Source of the DNA: Limnanthes douglasii subsp. nivea
Taxonomy: Eukaryota > Streptophyta > Magnoliopsida > Brassicales > Limnanthaceae
DNA: 64,000 bases
Assembly (NCBI GenBank): GCA_036936605.1
Contig: JAUPFV010000004.1
Coordinates: 290,822,009 to 290,886,008, forward strand
Direction of reading: 5' to 3'
Shown: positions 22,934 to 34,048 of the stretch, piece by piece
Layout of the letters: each line of letters begins with the position of its first letter
Numbering within the stretch: the stretch's first letter is position 1
Made by a program: the position numbers and the translations under genes
The notes under the pieces: model-generated
The model's database searches: none
Told to the model about the DNA's origin: nothing
Seen by the model: the letters and a program-made list of their open reading frames with translations, nothing else

Positions 22934-23171
22934 TGTTGGGGTGGCGACCAAAGTCCCACATCCCATATCGGTTAAACATAGGAAGGATCAGTGGTATATA
23001 AGTAAGGACAAACCTCAACTAGTATGATGCCTTTTGGTAGTGGACCAAATGCAAAGCCGTGAGGACCTTCGGGTGCCAAAGCGAACAATATCATACTAGT
23101 ATTGAGATCGATTGTGTTCTTACTTGTATACGGAGGCAGAATATGTGGACCGGACCCCCATATTCCCAACA
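22934..23171 (+). repeat. TRIM-1 3' LTR
   Basis: 238 bp with canonical TG...CA ends, directly preceded by a purine-rich tract. Confidence 0.9.
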
Positions 23172-23349
23172 AACACTACTACAACAAAACTCGTTAAACA
23201 CATTGTCACACTGAAGAAGACGCGATATACCATATACACATGCTGCAGTTCCCAGATTTCAATTCCAAACAAGCATGCACGTACAAGAAAACACAAAACC
23301 AAATAATGCATTCAACTACAACTGAACCCTATCATAAACAACCTAACAA

Positions 23350-23643
23350 CTAATTCGACATTTTATCTCGCGCAAAAACAACCAAATACCAACCACACAA
23401 AACTCTGATCCTTCTCAGAGCAACTATACTGTTTACCGGCCGACCAATGGTTTTACCAGACTTTTCATATAAACCCAGACGAAGAGAAACTGGTTGGTAA
23501 TTTGAACAACCAGTACAAATATATTCATAACCAACATATTTAACAAGTATCGACGTACCTTCAAAATACTTTAAACTGATGAAGTTCACCAACAACGGTG
23601 GTTCTGTGTTGAAAACATAAGACGAAGACGAAGTTTTCCTCAA
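23350..23643 (-). CDS. 97-residue ORF conserved in both copies, upstream in the MULE minus-strand gene region
   Basis: The ORF starts MRKTSSSSYVF and ends VFARDKMSN. The second copy at 50505-50798 is also open, with roughly a dozen residue changes and no stop or frameshift. It contains CTGCSNYQPVSLRLG and KTIGRPVN, which I do not recognise. It could be a small separate gene or the first exon of the Ulp1-type gene downstream on the same strand. Retained openness in both copies is modest evidence for coding, since the copies may be young. Confidence 0.4.
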   Translation of the reverse strand: MRKTSSSSYVFNTEPPLLVNFISLKYFEGTSILVKYVGYEYICTGCSNYQPVSLRLGLYEKSGKTIGRPVNSIVALRRIRVLCGWYLVVFARDKMSN

Positions 23644-23649
23644 CGGTGG

Positions 23650-24042
23650 ATTACAAGGAGAAGACTTCTACCCTCGCCAGAGTTTGAACAGAAACAACCA
23701 CGCCTACGCGTGACTTGTTTTACGGTTTCTAGAATATTTGTGACTGTCTTTTTCTTTTGTCTTTTGGTTTTCGAAGACTTATTGGGATTTGGGGGGAAAG
23801 TTAAAATTAAAATAATAAAAAGTAACTATCAACCTATTTTCTCTTTCATATAGCTTTAGGGTTATATTGGTCAAAATTTGGTTTTTAGGTACTAATAAGT
23901 AGTGTCTAATATTTGGGTACTGACTTGGGATATCAAACTTGAAAATGCATTTTCTCATACTTTTCACTTTAATTTAATGGATAAAAGACTAAATAAAAAA
24001 TAAAATATGTAGATGATGATAAAAAGTGAAACTATTAAATTC
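23650..24042. other. right-end region of the MULE (no gene)
   Basis: The stretch is AT-rich with no gene. The last roughly 60 bases (AAAAAGTGAAACTATTAAA) have weak inverted similarity to the first 60 bases of the window, compatible with degenerate MULE ends. Gypsy-2 follows after its TSD. Confidence 0.35.
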
Positions 24043-24047
24043 ATAAG

Positions 24048-24408
24048 TGATATGGAAATGAGTTTTTAGGATTTAATTGATAAACAATGTAAATTCAGGG
24101 ACTTAATTGTAATTAGTGTAAGTTTTGTCTTTAATATATAAATGATGTAAGTTTTAGGAAGCTATTGTGACTTTACATAATTTGTAAAGACTAAATATCA
24201 ATTAATCCATTTTTGTAACAGATTCAGTTATTCAACTAAGTCTTGGCTCCTCTATATAAAGAACCGGACAGATCTAATAAAGGGGTTGAACACTCTTTAC
24301 TTGAAACTCATTTTGTACTTGTGTTTTCTCTCTCTAAAAATTCTAAAGAACTTTCTCTCTGTAAGATTTCTCTCTAGCAATTTACTTAAGCAAATCAAAA
24401 CCTTATCA
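24048..24408 (+). repeat. gypsy-2 5' LTR
   Basis: Begins TGATATGG and ends CCTTATCA. A TATA box (CTATATAAAG) lies near 24253-24262 and AATAAAGG near 24279, giving the promoter and polyadenylation signal expected of an LTR. Confidence 0.92.
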
Positions 24409-24411
24409 AAT

Positions 24412-24430
24412 TGGCGACTCCGCTGGGGAC
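24412..24430 (+). other. gypsy-2 primer binding site
   Basis: TGGCGACTCCGCTGGGGAC starts three bases after the LTR. This form is common in plant Tat/Ogre-type elements, where it is usually assigned to tRNA-Arg. I assign it from memory of that family. Confidence 0.7.
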
Positions 24431-24489
24431 TGAACAGAAAAATCAGTAGCTTATTCGTTTGGTGATATTCTTTAACTCAAAATTATAAT

Positions 24490-26460
24490 ATGAATCCCGA
24501 AAAAAATAATCCTACACTTCAGTCGACTTTAAAAACAGTGAAAGATGATTTGTAAAAGAATGAGACTTATGGGAATAGAACTGATGGATCGTCTCCGATC
24601 TAAGTTCGATCTGATGTTGAGACAAGAATAAATCAACTTCTTGACAAAATCAATCCGTTGAATGAAAAATATGCTAAGTCTGAGCATAATAAAGCACGTT
24701 TTGTGTCTCCCAAAGAGAGATATTCATCTCGAAAGGATAAGAAAGATAAGAAAAAGTTGATAACTTCCAGTGATGAGGAGGTAGAAAGCTCAGCTTCAGG
24801 ATTTAAGAGACATATAGCTTCTTCGAAGGGAGAATCAGAAAGAGATTATTCGAGGAGGTATAAAAAGGAGAGCAAGTCTAAGAATGCTCCTCGATCAACT
24901 TGGCATGAAGGAAATCCTTCGAATCAATATGCTGAGACCGACATGAATTTGTATGTTACAATGGGGACCGATGATCAATTTGTTCAAGGTGTTGATTGGA
25001 GGAACTCTCCATTAACAGATGAAATTTTCTCTATGACTCTTCCGAAGCGTTTTGATATTTTGAAGGTTGAAAAGTTCGATGGGATGCAAGATCCCGATGA
25101 TCACAACGAACAGTTCAAAAATTATATGATGAATTTCGAGGACGACGACCGGCTTGTGTGTCGTGCTTTCTCTTAAACTTTTAAAGGGACAACTCTCAAG
25201 TGGTACAACAAGATTCCGAGGGGGTCCCTTTCAAATTTCAGGGATTTTTATACTGCTTTCTGAAGGCAGTTTGTTGGAAGCAAGGAAATGAGAGCTAATG
25301 GTGATACAACTATCCAGTGCAAGCAAGCACCATGAGAAAAATTGAAAGATTATACTAAGAGGTTTGTGTTAACCAAAGCAAGTTTAGATAATTGTGAAGA
25401 GAATGTTGCAATGGCTGCTTTTCGTCAGGGCTTGTTGCCAGGGGATCTAGCTAATGAGACGACAAAGAGAAGGGCTTTGACTTTTGGAGCATTGATGGAT
25501 AAAGTCGATGACCAAATTAAAGTTGACGAATCTAGCAGAGTCCAAGGGGCACCAGTTAATACTTTGAAGAATTCGGGGCAGGCAGCCAATAGTCAAGGGG
25601 ATCCCTCGAATGGGAATAACAATGGAAATGGGAAGAATCTGCAGTCGAGGCAGAAGAACAACAATTTGCCTCCTCGGAGTGGTGGATATTCGAACCACAC
25701 TCCATCCAACAATTACAAGAGACCTAGGCCGAATACTTGGGTTAGGCCAGAGTACTATGTTTATTTAACAAAGAGTGTTTCTGTTATTTGGGATAAAACT
25801 AAAAATTCTGTGAAATTCAGGAAACCAGCTCCTATCAGCAGTCCGAGGGAAGAAAGGAATAATAAATTTTGTAGGTATCATGATGACATTGGACATGATA
25901 CAAATGATTGTATTGCTTTGAAAAAAGAAATACAATATTTTATTGAGAATGGGAAGCTCTTGACCTATTTGAAGTCACATGGAAATGCATCGAAGAATAA
26001 TGGTGCATCAACTTCAAAGGCTGCGCAGCCAGTTGAGAATTTGATGATTATGGATTCACAGGTTGAGTTATTCGATGCTTCTAATGAATATGTTGAGAAT
26101 GATCCGAACAGGTTGCTTCTGATGGCAGTCGAGGCGCCTATTGAGGTTGTTTATATAGAAAAGGGACATGTTCGGGAATTGTGCAAGTTTTTTGAATCGT
26201 CAGCAATTTTTGGGGGCGATTCAATGACTCGGAATTCAGGCAGCTCAAGGAAAAGGCATGTTGTCAACTTGACAACTCAAATTGAAGGGAGGATGTCAAC
26301 GCATTTGTATGGGAAAAAAGACATTCCTTTCATTCTGTTTGATGAAGATGATTTAAGAGGAACTGCAGGACCACATAAGGATGCTGTAGTAATCTGAGCT
26401 GAGGTGGCTGGCGTCGAAATTCGACGTGTGTTGATTGACACTGGCAGTTCTGCCGATGTT
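24490..26460 (+). pseudogene. gypsy-2 gag and protease
   Basis: The ATG at 24490 (MNPEK) opens gag, soon stopped. 24658-25176 carries the Lys/Ser-rich N-terminal part and FDGMQDPDDHNEQFKNYMMNF. The capsid domain continues with LKWYNKIPRGSLSNF and LKDYTKRFVLTKASLD. 25342-26397 is open for 351 residues with an Asn/Gly-rich linker and CRYHDDIGHDTNDC near 25875. The protease motif VLIDTGSSADVLF lies near 26429-26467, after a stop at 26396. Compared with the duplicate, this copy lacks about 110 bp near 24670, between two short ATG repeats. Confidence 0.88.
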
Positions 26461-27149
26461 CTTTTTAAGTCCACCTATGGTAGGATGACAAACCCTCCAC
26501 GGATTACTCAATCAGACCGTACAATTATTGGATTCACGGGTGTAACAACTCGTGTTGTTGGGGAATTCAAGGGAGAAGTTAGTTTGGTAAAAGACCATTC
26601 AAGAAGAAGGTTCAAGTGCTTTTTGTGGTGGCAGACTGTCCCACAAGTTATAATGCTATTTTTGGAAGGCCATGGGTTTCAAAAATATATGGGGTGGTAT
26701 CAACAGTCCATCAGTTTTTTAAATACGTGGTTGGAGACAAAGTTGGAGTGGTTCAGGGCCATCAAAAGGATGCCAGAGAATGTTATGCCACTGCGCTTCG
26801 GGTTCGGGGATCTAGCAGTGGAGATTTGATGTGGGAATAGCAGTTAGAAGGGGTTCCCTCAGAGTTGGAAGAAAGGGTTGACAATCCGAGGGAAACTCCG
26901 GGGTCTTTAACAGTGAGTGAGGAAATAGAGGAGTTTACTTTTTCAGAAGGAAAAGTGCTTCAGATTGAAACTTTATTGACCCATATTCTAAATCAAGAAC
27001 TGCTTATTTTTTTATCCCAGAAATTGGACGTCTTCGCTTGAAAGACAGAAGATGTAACATGAGTACCCATTGAAGTAATTCGACATAGCTTGGCCATAGA
27101 TCCGAAGGTTAAGCCAGTGATTCAAAAAAGAAGAGCATTTTCATTGGAG

Positions 27150-28300
27150 TAAGCGGAAGCAATTGTTGCAGAAGTGGATCGATTATCTAAAGTCGGACAC
27201 ATAAGGTAATCTCAATATCCTTTGTGGACTACGAATCCAGTAGTAGTTAAAAGAAGGATGAAAAATGGAGGATGTGTGTGGATTTTACAGACTTAAATAG
27301 AGCTTGTCCCAAAGATCCGTTTCCAGTTCCTCGAATTGACCAAGTGATTGATTCTACTTCAAGCAACAAAATTTTGACTTTTATGGATGCTTTCGCAGGG
27401 TATAATCAGATCCAGATGGATCCGAAGGATCAAGAATGCACGACTTTTATAACTGATAGAGGCCTCCATTGTTATAGGGTGATGCCCTTCGGATTGAAGT
27501 ATGCTGGAGCCACTTATCAAAGATTAATGAATAAAGCTTTTGCTACGCAGATTGGAAGAAATATGGAGGTATATATAAACGATATGGTAGTAAAAAGTTC
27601 AAGGGATGAAGTGCATCTTCATGATCTAGAAGAAGCTTTTTTAAATCTAAGGGCAATCAGGTTGAAGCTAAATCCAGAGAAATGTACCTTCGGAGTTCGA
27701 TCAGGGAAGTTTTTAGGTTTTATTATTAGCAAAAAAGGAATAGAAGCCGACCCAGAACAACTAAATGCTTTGATAACAATGAATTCACCTCGATCAGTCA
27801 TAGAAGTGCAAGTATTGACAAGAAGGTTAGCAGCACTTAATCGATTTATTTCACGATTTTCTGATAAATTCTTTCCTTTCTTTCAAGTGTTACGAGGACC
27901 TAACAGATTCGAATGGACGTCGGAATGCGAAGCAGCGTTCACAACCATTAAAAATTTATTGTCATCACCAGAAATATTAACAAAGCCTCGAAATGAGGAG
28001 AAACTATTCTTGTACATTGCCGTATCGGATTTTGCACTCATTGCAGTGCTAATTAGTGAAGATTCAGGTATTCTGAAGCCGGTTTATTACGTTAGTAAAA
28101 GTCTGGTGGCAGCAGAAAAGAGGTATGTGAAGTTGGAGAAGCTGTCTTTAGCATTGGTGATTGCTGCTAGAAAGATGCGTCCATATTTTCAAGCTCATAC
28201 TGTAGAAGTATGAACTTCATTCCCTTTAAAAAATGTATTACAACGGCTAGATATTTCAGGAAGGATGACTAAATGGTCAGTGGAGTTGGGAGATAATGAT
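27150..28300 (+). pseudogene. gypsy-2 reverse transcriptase and RNase H
   Basis: 27272-28213 is open for 313 residues: MCVDFTDLNRACPKDPFPVP, FAGYNQIQMDPKDQ, MPFGLKYAGATYQRL, then the YxDD box as YINDM, so the first catalytic Asp is Asn. RNase H follows (LFLYIAVSDFALIAVLI, VYYVSKSL, AEKRYVKLEK) and ends at a stop at 28213. The duplicate reads YTDDM at the same place, so the Asp loss is specific to this copy. The upstream RT linker at 26960-27270 has stops. Confidence 0.9.
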
Positions 28301-28399
28301 ATTTTATTTACACCTCGAACAACAATCAAGGCGCAAACGTTGGCTGATTTTTTTTGAGTTCCACTCAAGTAAATCAGATAAGGAAGAAAGCTCAAAAGT

Positions 28400-28900
28400 T
28401 TTGCCTATTGGTTCGAGGTGGGTGGTTCGAACAGATGGAGGGTCTAGTATTTCAGGATACAGTGCTGGAGTTCAATTGATGCTCCGACGGGGGAAACAAT
28501 GGTCCAATAAATTAAATTTGGTTTTCATGCTTCAAACAATGAAGCTGAATACGAAGCTGCTTTAGCAGGTTTGAGATTAGCAAAGATTTGTGGGGCGACT
28601 TCGGTACGTTTGGAAACAAATTCTCAATTATTGGCAAATCAAGTATCTGGATTTCCAAAGCAAGGAAGGATCGTTTGATTTTATATCTTCGAGAACTTCG
28701 AAATAGAATGCTTCTGTTTGACAATGTGGTTGTGGAATATATCGGGCAAGGAAGTAACATGGTGGTTGATTCTTTAGCAAATGTTTCTTACAAGGAAGAA
28801 TTTCCTTGGATTTTGCTACAGGAGAATCCTTCAATTGTTGCTCAACCTGGCCAATGTGAAATTATAGAGGAATTTTTTGCCATTGATGAAAACTGACGCG
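28400..28900 (+). pseudogene. gypsy-2 second RNase H (aRNH)
   Basis: RWVVRTDGGSSISGYSAGVQL at about 28420-28480 has the Asp-Gly-Gly-Ser-Ser signature. It is followed in shifted frames by NSQLLANQVSGF near 28620 and GQGSNMVVDSLANV near 28745-28790. The DGGSS motif with a downstream ADSLA-like end is typical of the archaeal-type RNase H of Tat elements. A frameshift near 28520 breaks it. Confidence 0.75.
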
Positions 28901-29059
28901 ATTGGCGATCAGATATTCTTAATTTTTTTACCCAAGGGTTACTGCCAGATGATTCTCAACTGGCTAAAAAGTTAAGGGGTAAAGCCTTTGGATATATAGT
29001 TCTGGATGGAATTTTGTATAAAAAGGCATTAAGCAGACCGTTGCTACGATGCTTAAGAA

Positions 29060-30112
29060 AGCAAGAAAGACAAGAAGTATTGTCAGAGTTGCATGATGGA
29101 AAAGGGTCAGCTCATTGTGGGTTTCAAGCTTTATCTCGTAGAGTTTTACTTGCAGGGTTTTAACTGGCCTACAATCATAAACGTTGCTAAAAATTTATTC
29201 CGAGGTTGTGATACTTATCAAATATTTGCTAATGCTAATAGACCAGCAGTGACACTTATGTCTATATCTGAGGCGATACCGTTTGATAGATGGGGACTTG
29301 ATCTGGTGGGACCTTTGCTTATGGCCTCTAGGGGAAGGAAAATGATAATTGTGGCTGTGGATTATTTTACGAAATGGGCAGAAGCAGAACCACTATCAGG
29401 TACAAAGGCAAAGGATAATATCAAATTCATGGTGAATAATATCTGTTGTCGTTTTGGGGTTCTTCGGAGAATTACAACAGATAATGGCCCTCAATTTAAC
29501 AATAGGGAAATGGCTGCATTCTATACTTCTAAAGGGATTTAGCAGTGTTTTTCGACGCCCTTTCATCCTCAAGCTAATGGACAAGTGGAAGTGATAAAAA
29601 GAATAATCTTAGATGGCTTGAAGAAGAATCTATCGGGGGCAATAGGAAAATGGCCAAATTATTTGCAAGAGGTGATTTGGGCTTATCGAACAACTCCAAG
29701 GGAGGCTACCAAAGAAACTCCTTTTGCTTTGGCATATGGTATGGATGCGGTTAGCCCTATTGAATCTAAGATGTCATCTTTTAGGATATCTCAATATTAT
29801 GAAAGATTTAATGATGAAATTCGAAGGGTAAATGTGGATTTGATCAAGGAGAAAAGGGTTTGAGCTTATTTGAATACCATCCATTATCAAACTCTCATCA
29901 GAAGTAGATATAATTCAAAGCTAAAAAGAAGAGAATTTAAAGAAGGCGATAAAGTGTTGCGAAAAGTTTTGCTACACACAAAAAATAAGAGCTTTGGCAA
30001 AATGGCTCCAAATTGGGAAGGGCTTTATACAATTGTTGAAAGAGTTAAGCCTGGATCTTATCATCTTTGTGATTTCGAGGGGAGAATGCTACAACACCCA
30101 TGGAATATTTAA
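29060..30112 (+). pseudogene. gypsy-2 integrase
   Basis: The zinc finger begins near 29085 (LHDG...AHCGFQAL) and its last Cys pair reads CDTY, with one Cys lost. The core has FDRWGLDLVGPL, VAVDYFTKWAEA (first Asp), ITTDNGPQFNN (second Asp) and GQVEVIKR (Glu). A stop at 29540-29542 falls between the second Asp and the Glu. 29870-30112 is the C-terminal part (KLKRREFKEGDKVLRKV, NWEGLY). All three catalytic residues are encoded but not in one frame. Confidence 0.9.
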
Positions 30113-30743
30113 CATTTGAAGCTTTATTGGGAATAGACATATGTTTATACTTTGGAATGTTTGTTTTTAATGGCGCACTCTTTCCAACCCTGTTGGCCCA
30201 GGAAGGTTTTAATGAGGCATCATGTACTTGTACATATTCAACTTTATCAATAAAGTTCGTTTTTTGGCCAATGGTTATTTTACATTTATTTGGATACTAT
30301 CTTAACAAATCATCAGAGATTGATCACATTTGAGATTAGTTAAGGGAAGTATATTCCGAAGTGTTTATAACACTTTTCGAAGAAATAACCATGTTTTACA
30401 ACCATTTTACATTTGGAATTTCGAAGTGAATGTTTTAAAACTCACTGAGAATTTTGATGAGCTAATCAAGCTTAACAACACATTCATATTTTTTCGAAGA
30501 GAATTTTGCATTTAACATCGAATAATGTAGGGAACATCGATATAAAAAGAATTTTGACATGAGGAGAAATACTTTGTCATCAGATTGAGTTGTTACAATA
30601 CAAAAAGAGGTATACAGATTAGACAAGCACAAAAAAGACTAAATTAAAAGAGGTATTCTGATTATGGAGAATGATAATTGCATCTTCTTTTCCGACCTGT
30701 ATAACCGTCTGCATATTTTTTGAGAGTTCAGCTTCAGTAGTGG
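30113..30743. other. gypsy-2 spacer between integrase and antisense gene
   Basis: No gene is recognised. ORFs at 30100 and 30330 look incidental. The segment is kept in the duplicate up to 30580, where the deletion begins. Confidence 0.5.
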
Positions 30744-33360
30744 TCACAGCAGCAGCTTTTTTGATTCGAAATTCTTCTTCAATTTCTCTATCTCATCAGA
30801 CAACTCTTTATTTTTTGTTTTAGAAAGAGTTAGAGAATTTTGAAGAGTCGAAGAGTTGGATTTTTTAATGTTCAATAAAGCGACGTGTTCAGCTTTGAGT
30901 TTATTCATTTTGGCTTCATGAGACTTTGTAGTAGCTCCGTGTCGATAATATGTTTGATCCGAAGATGATCCTTTATACAAAGAGCGCCTTTTATCAGCTC
31001 GGATCTAGCTATCTCATAGGCATAAAACTGGTCGGATACTTTGTTGTGTAAGGTCTCTCTGAATTTCTTTTCAGCCTCATAAGCTTCCTTATAGTAAACC
31101 ATATCCTTGGCCGACTTCTTGAGATGGTCTTGAGAGGCTTCAATTTGAGAAGCAAGAGCTTTTGCAGAAGTATCGAGACTGAAAAATGGTTGAAGAGCGA
31201 CAACTATTGTAGGATTTGGAGGGGGGTTGCGGTATTCCGAAGTACTAGGCTTATCGATCATATCCAGAGATGTAATAGGTTTGAAGGTACGAGGTGATCT
31301 TGGAATTTATTTCTCTAGAGTAGGCCTCGCAAAATCAAGCATGCGATTCTAAATGACTTGAAGGGTAGGATCCTCTTCGCCAGCAAGTGCTTCTGTATTT
31401 TCAAAATCGATGAACATATCTGGGTCGAAGCTTGTAGGACGATGGTAAGTAGTAGGAGAAAAATCTTCGATGACGATCACAAGATGTTCTTGCGAGGAAT
31501 GATCTTTAGTTGGAGGATTTAGGGGGTGTTGTTGTTGTTGGTTTTCAGCAGCATCGTGTTCAGGCTCATCGATTAAGTTGTATGAAGTGATTTTTTTTTG
31601 TTTTTTCTTCTTTCCGAGGGAATCGGAAGATTTTTATTCTTTTTCAATGACTTCTCTTGATTTTTCCCTCTTCAATGGGTGAAAGAGGGTGTTCAACAGA
31701 TTTGCGTTTTTGAAGCTTCGGTTTAGAGGGTGTGGAAGGGTTAGCACCAGATGTGCTAAATACCTTTTTGCCTTTCTTCTCTTTGGAAATTTTTTCTTTT
31801 TCTTTTTAGGCAGATAGCTGTCTGATCTGTTTCAGATTGGGAGGAAGACTTTGCAGTCGGCTTGAGGAATTCGTTGGCATACGAGATTCGGATCCAGGTT
31901 AGAAGATAAATATTTGGGAGGCAGCCCACATTTTGTGATCGGAAACATATGGCATTGAAGAAAGTTAATGGACTGGAAGGAAGTATGGAAGGCGTTATTC
32001 CATTCTTTTTCAGCCTAGGTAGCCAATTTTTGGAATATCCTCTTAGCTGCTTCTCGACGAGTGGAGTAGTATTTCGAAATTTCTGGTATAAATAAACAAA
32101 ATAAAATATTAAGTAAATGAAAGGAAATATGTATTAAAAAATTAAGGAATAAAGGAATTTTTTTAGAGAACTTACGATTTCTTCTCCAGACCAAAGTTAA
32201 CTTCGAAGGACTGACCTCGGAAATTGGCTTTCCATTTTCCCAAGCTCCACAGATGAAAACAAATATTTGTTTCTAAATCTTGTCAGCTTCCAAAAGATCG
32301 TCGATGATTTTAAGATCATCCATCAATGTCAGATAATAGAATGGGAGCTTCAGACCTTTTGAGTGCCGAGTAAGTGAAATGGAGTCCTTGATGCTGATCG
32401 GTATATTGGAGAGGCGAGATGACATGATCACTGACATCAGGGTGAACCACTGGTTTAGAGTTACTTGGGTAAGGCATAAGCTGAGAGTTTCGAAGTACTC
32501 CACGATCATCGGATCTAGTGGAAATCGAAGACCCCAATTGATGATTTCCGGGTAAACCACCAACTCGTCATCCTTGCAGTCAAGGGGAGTTTCTCCTTCT
32601 TTTGGTAGTCAAAGGGTGATGTTGTCTCCCATTCCCCATTGCTTTTTTGAGGAAAGAGGCTTGGCTTTCTTTATAATATATGTATCTAACCTTTTTCAAG
32701 GCGATAATATATTTGCTCTCGAGGTTTCTTAAATTCCTCCCAATTTTCACCCTTTCCTCCTCAGAAACAGAACAGATATCAGCTTCCTCTTGAGATTCAG
32801 CTTCCGCATCAAATTAAGTAGCCTATGAATTAACTTCATTGGCTTTCGAGGTACCTTCTTGAGGATTTTGAGAAACAAGAATGTTTGTTTATGATAGAGG
32901 AATTGCAGTTCGAATTGTTTCTTCTGTCAATTATCTTTGAGGAGGATCATTGGTGGTGATTTTCGAAGGAGATGAAGTTCGAACTATTGTTGATTCATCT
33001 CCCATTGTGATGAAGGTGTTTTTAGGTTTGAATGAAGAAGGTTTCTATGAGGAAAGGTTATTTGTGTTTAGTTTCAGAGGAGAAACTTTGCTCTGAGTTG
33101 AAGATGTTTGAAGGGTTTTAGGGCCAGAGATTTTAGAGGATGATTTTTCTTCGATATTGAGAGTAGGAGAAAGTTGATGTCTTAGTTGTAGTTCCAATTT
33201 GGCCACCAAATATTAACCCTGCTCTTCGATACTCTTCGGATCTTTGTGTTATGCAAAAATAGTCGTAAGAGTCGAACACCAGGTTGTTATCAGTATCAAA
33301 AGATTCGACTGTTTTGGGAAAGATGGCCTTCGACTTTTTGGTTACCGGTTTCTTTCTCAT
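30744..33360 (-). pseudogene. gypsy-2 antisense accessory gene (plant transposon-type protein), intron-containing
   Basis: This gene runs opposite to gag-pol. From the ATG at 33360 (MRKKPVTKKSK) it has RSEEYRRAGLIFGGQ near 33215, a disordered stretch, SKYIIALKKVRYIYY near 32690, and NWGLRFPLDPMIVEYF near 32520. MSSRLSNIP and LPFYYLTLMDDLKIIDDLLEA follow to 32273. A GT-AG intron lies at 32175-32083 (GTAAGT to ATACCAG). The second part has Lys/Ser-rich sequence and a coiled coil at 31261-30744 (ASQIEASQDHLKKSAKD, LKAEHVALLNIKKS, SDEIEKLKKNF). The same blocks and intron position occur in gypsy-1. Frames are broken, so I do not propose a full protein. Function is unknown. Confidence 0.65.
32083..32175 (-). 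other. intron of the gypsy-2 antisense gene
   Basis: Read on minus: donor GTAAGTTCTC, an AT-rich body, and acceptor TTTATACCAG. Length is 93 bases. Position relative to the NWGLRFPLDP and DDLLE blocks matches the intron in gypsy-1. Confidence 0.65.
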
Positions 33361-33526
33361 AAACCAGGAATGAATTGATCGGAGAAGATGAAGATTGATT
33401 GGTAGATTTGAGTTTTGCGGTGAGAATTCTGGGAATAGGGGAGGAGCAATTGAAGGTAGCCAAATAAGCTCTGACTTCTCTCTAGAATGGTTGTGTGTAA
33501 AGAGAGTTGAAATGAGAAATGGATGG

Positions 33527-33675
33527 TATTTATACTAAAGTAGGGAAAGACATGTGAAGACAGACATACCTATTTGGTGATAGGTTGGAATACGAATTGC
33601 TGGGTGGATTAGATGATTGACACTTGTCAGATTTATATCACCGATTGAATGTAACCGTTATGCTTATAACCGTTA
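33527..33675 (-). promoter_or_regulatory. putative promoter of the gypsy-2 antisense gene
   Basis: On minus, TATAAATA at 33534-33527 lies about 170 bases before the ATG. Two copies of TAACCGTTA (+ strand reading) lie further upstream at 33652-33660 and 33667-33675. The same nonamer is next to the TATA box of the gypsy-1 antisense gene. It resembles MYB-type sites. Confidence 0.45.
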
Positions 33676-33679
33676 CATT

Positions 33680-34030
33680 CGAAGAGGGAACACTTAAGCA
33701 ACATGTTAAAGGAAAATTTTGTTTGGAAATTGTTCGAAGTGATTACTCGAAGTGATGACATCGAATTTTCTGATTCCTATTCAAAGGTCATTTGACTATG
33801 GCTTATAATATATCATTAAGATTAGTATGGTTTTAAGAGTTTATAATTTAGACATTATATTTCGAATATTAATTGATGCTTAACGGCTTCGAATAATTAT
33901 TTTATAATCATAGATTTGTTATTCGAAGACAATGGCTTCGAATAGTTTGCTTGTTTTGATTTCTGGCAGGTTTATGACTCGAAGATAAACAACTTTGAAG
34001 ATTTTTTAGTTCTCATTCATTTACTCACAT
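33680..34030. other. gypsy-2 region upstream of the antisense gene, before the PPT
   Basis: No gene is seen. Repeated short TTCGAA and CTCGAAG words occur but I cannot assign a role. Confidence 0.4.
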
Positions 34031-34048
34031 GAGAACTAGGGGGGCTTC
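34031..34048 (+). other. gypsy-2 polypurine tract
   Basis: GAGAACTAGGGGGGCTTC lies directly before the 3' LTR. Confidence 0.75.

Larger units (their letters stand above)
22370..23171 (+). mobile_element. TRIM-type non-autonomous LTR retrotransposon (TRIM-1)
   Basis: Two 238-bp LTRs (22370-22607 and 22934-23171) flank a 326-bp interior with no coding capacity. TSD AACAC lies at 22365-22369 and 23172-23176. The primer site TGGTATCAGAGC at 22610-22621 matches the end of initiator Met tRNA, and GAGAGGAGGATT before the right LTR is a polypurine tract. The left LTR begins TATTAGGG instead of TGTTGGGG. The LTRs differ at about twenty positions. The second copy of this region has the unoccupied site near 50330. 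Confidence 0.92.
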
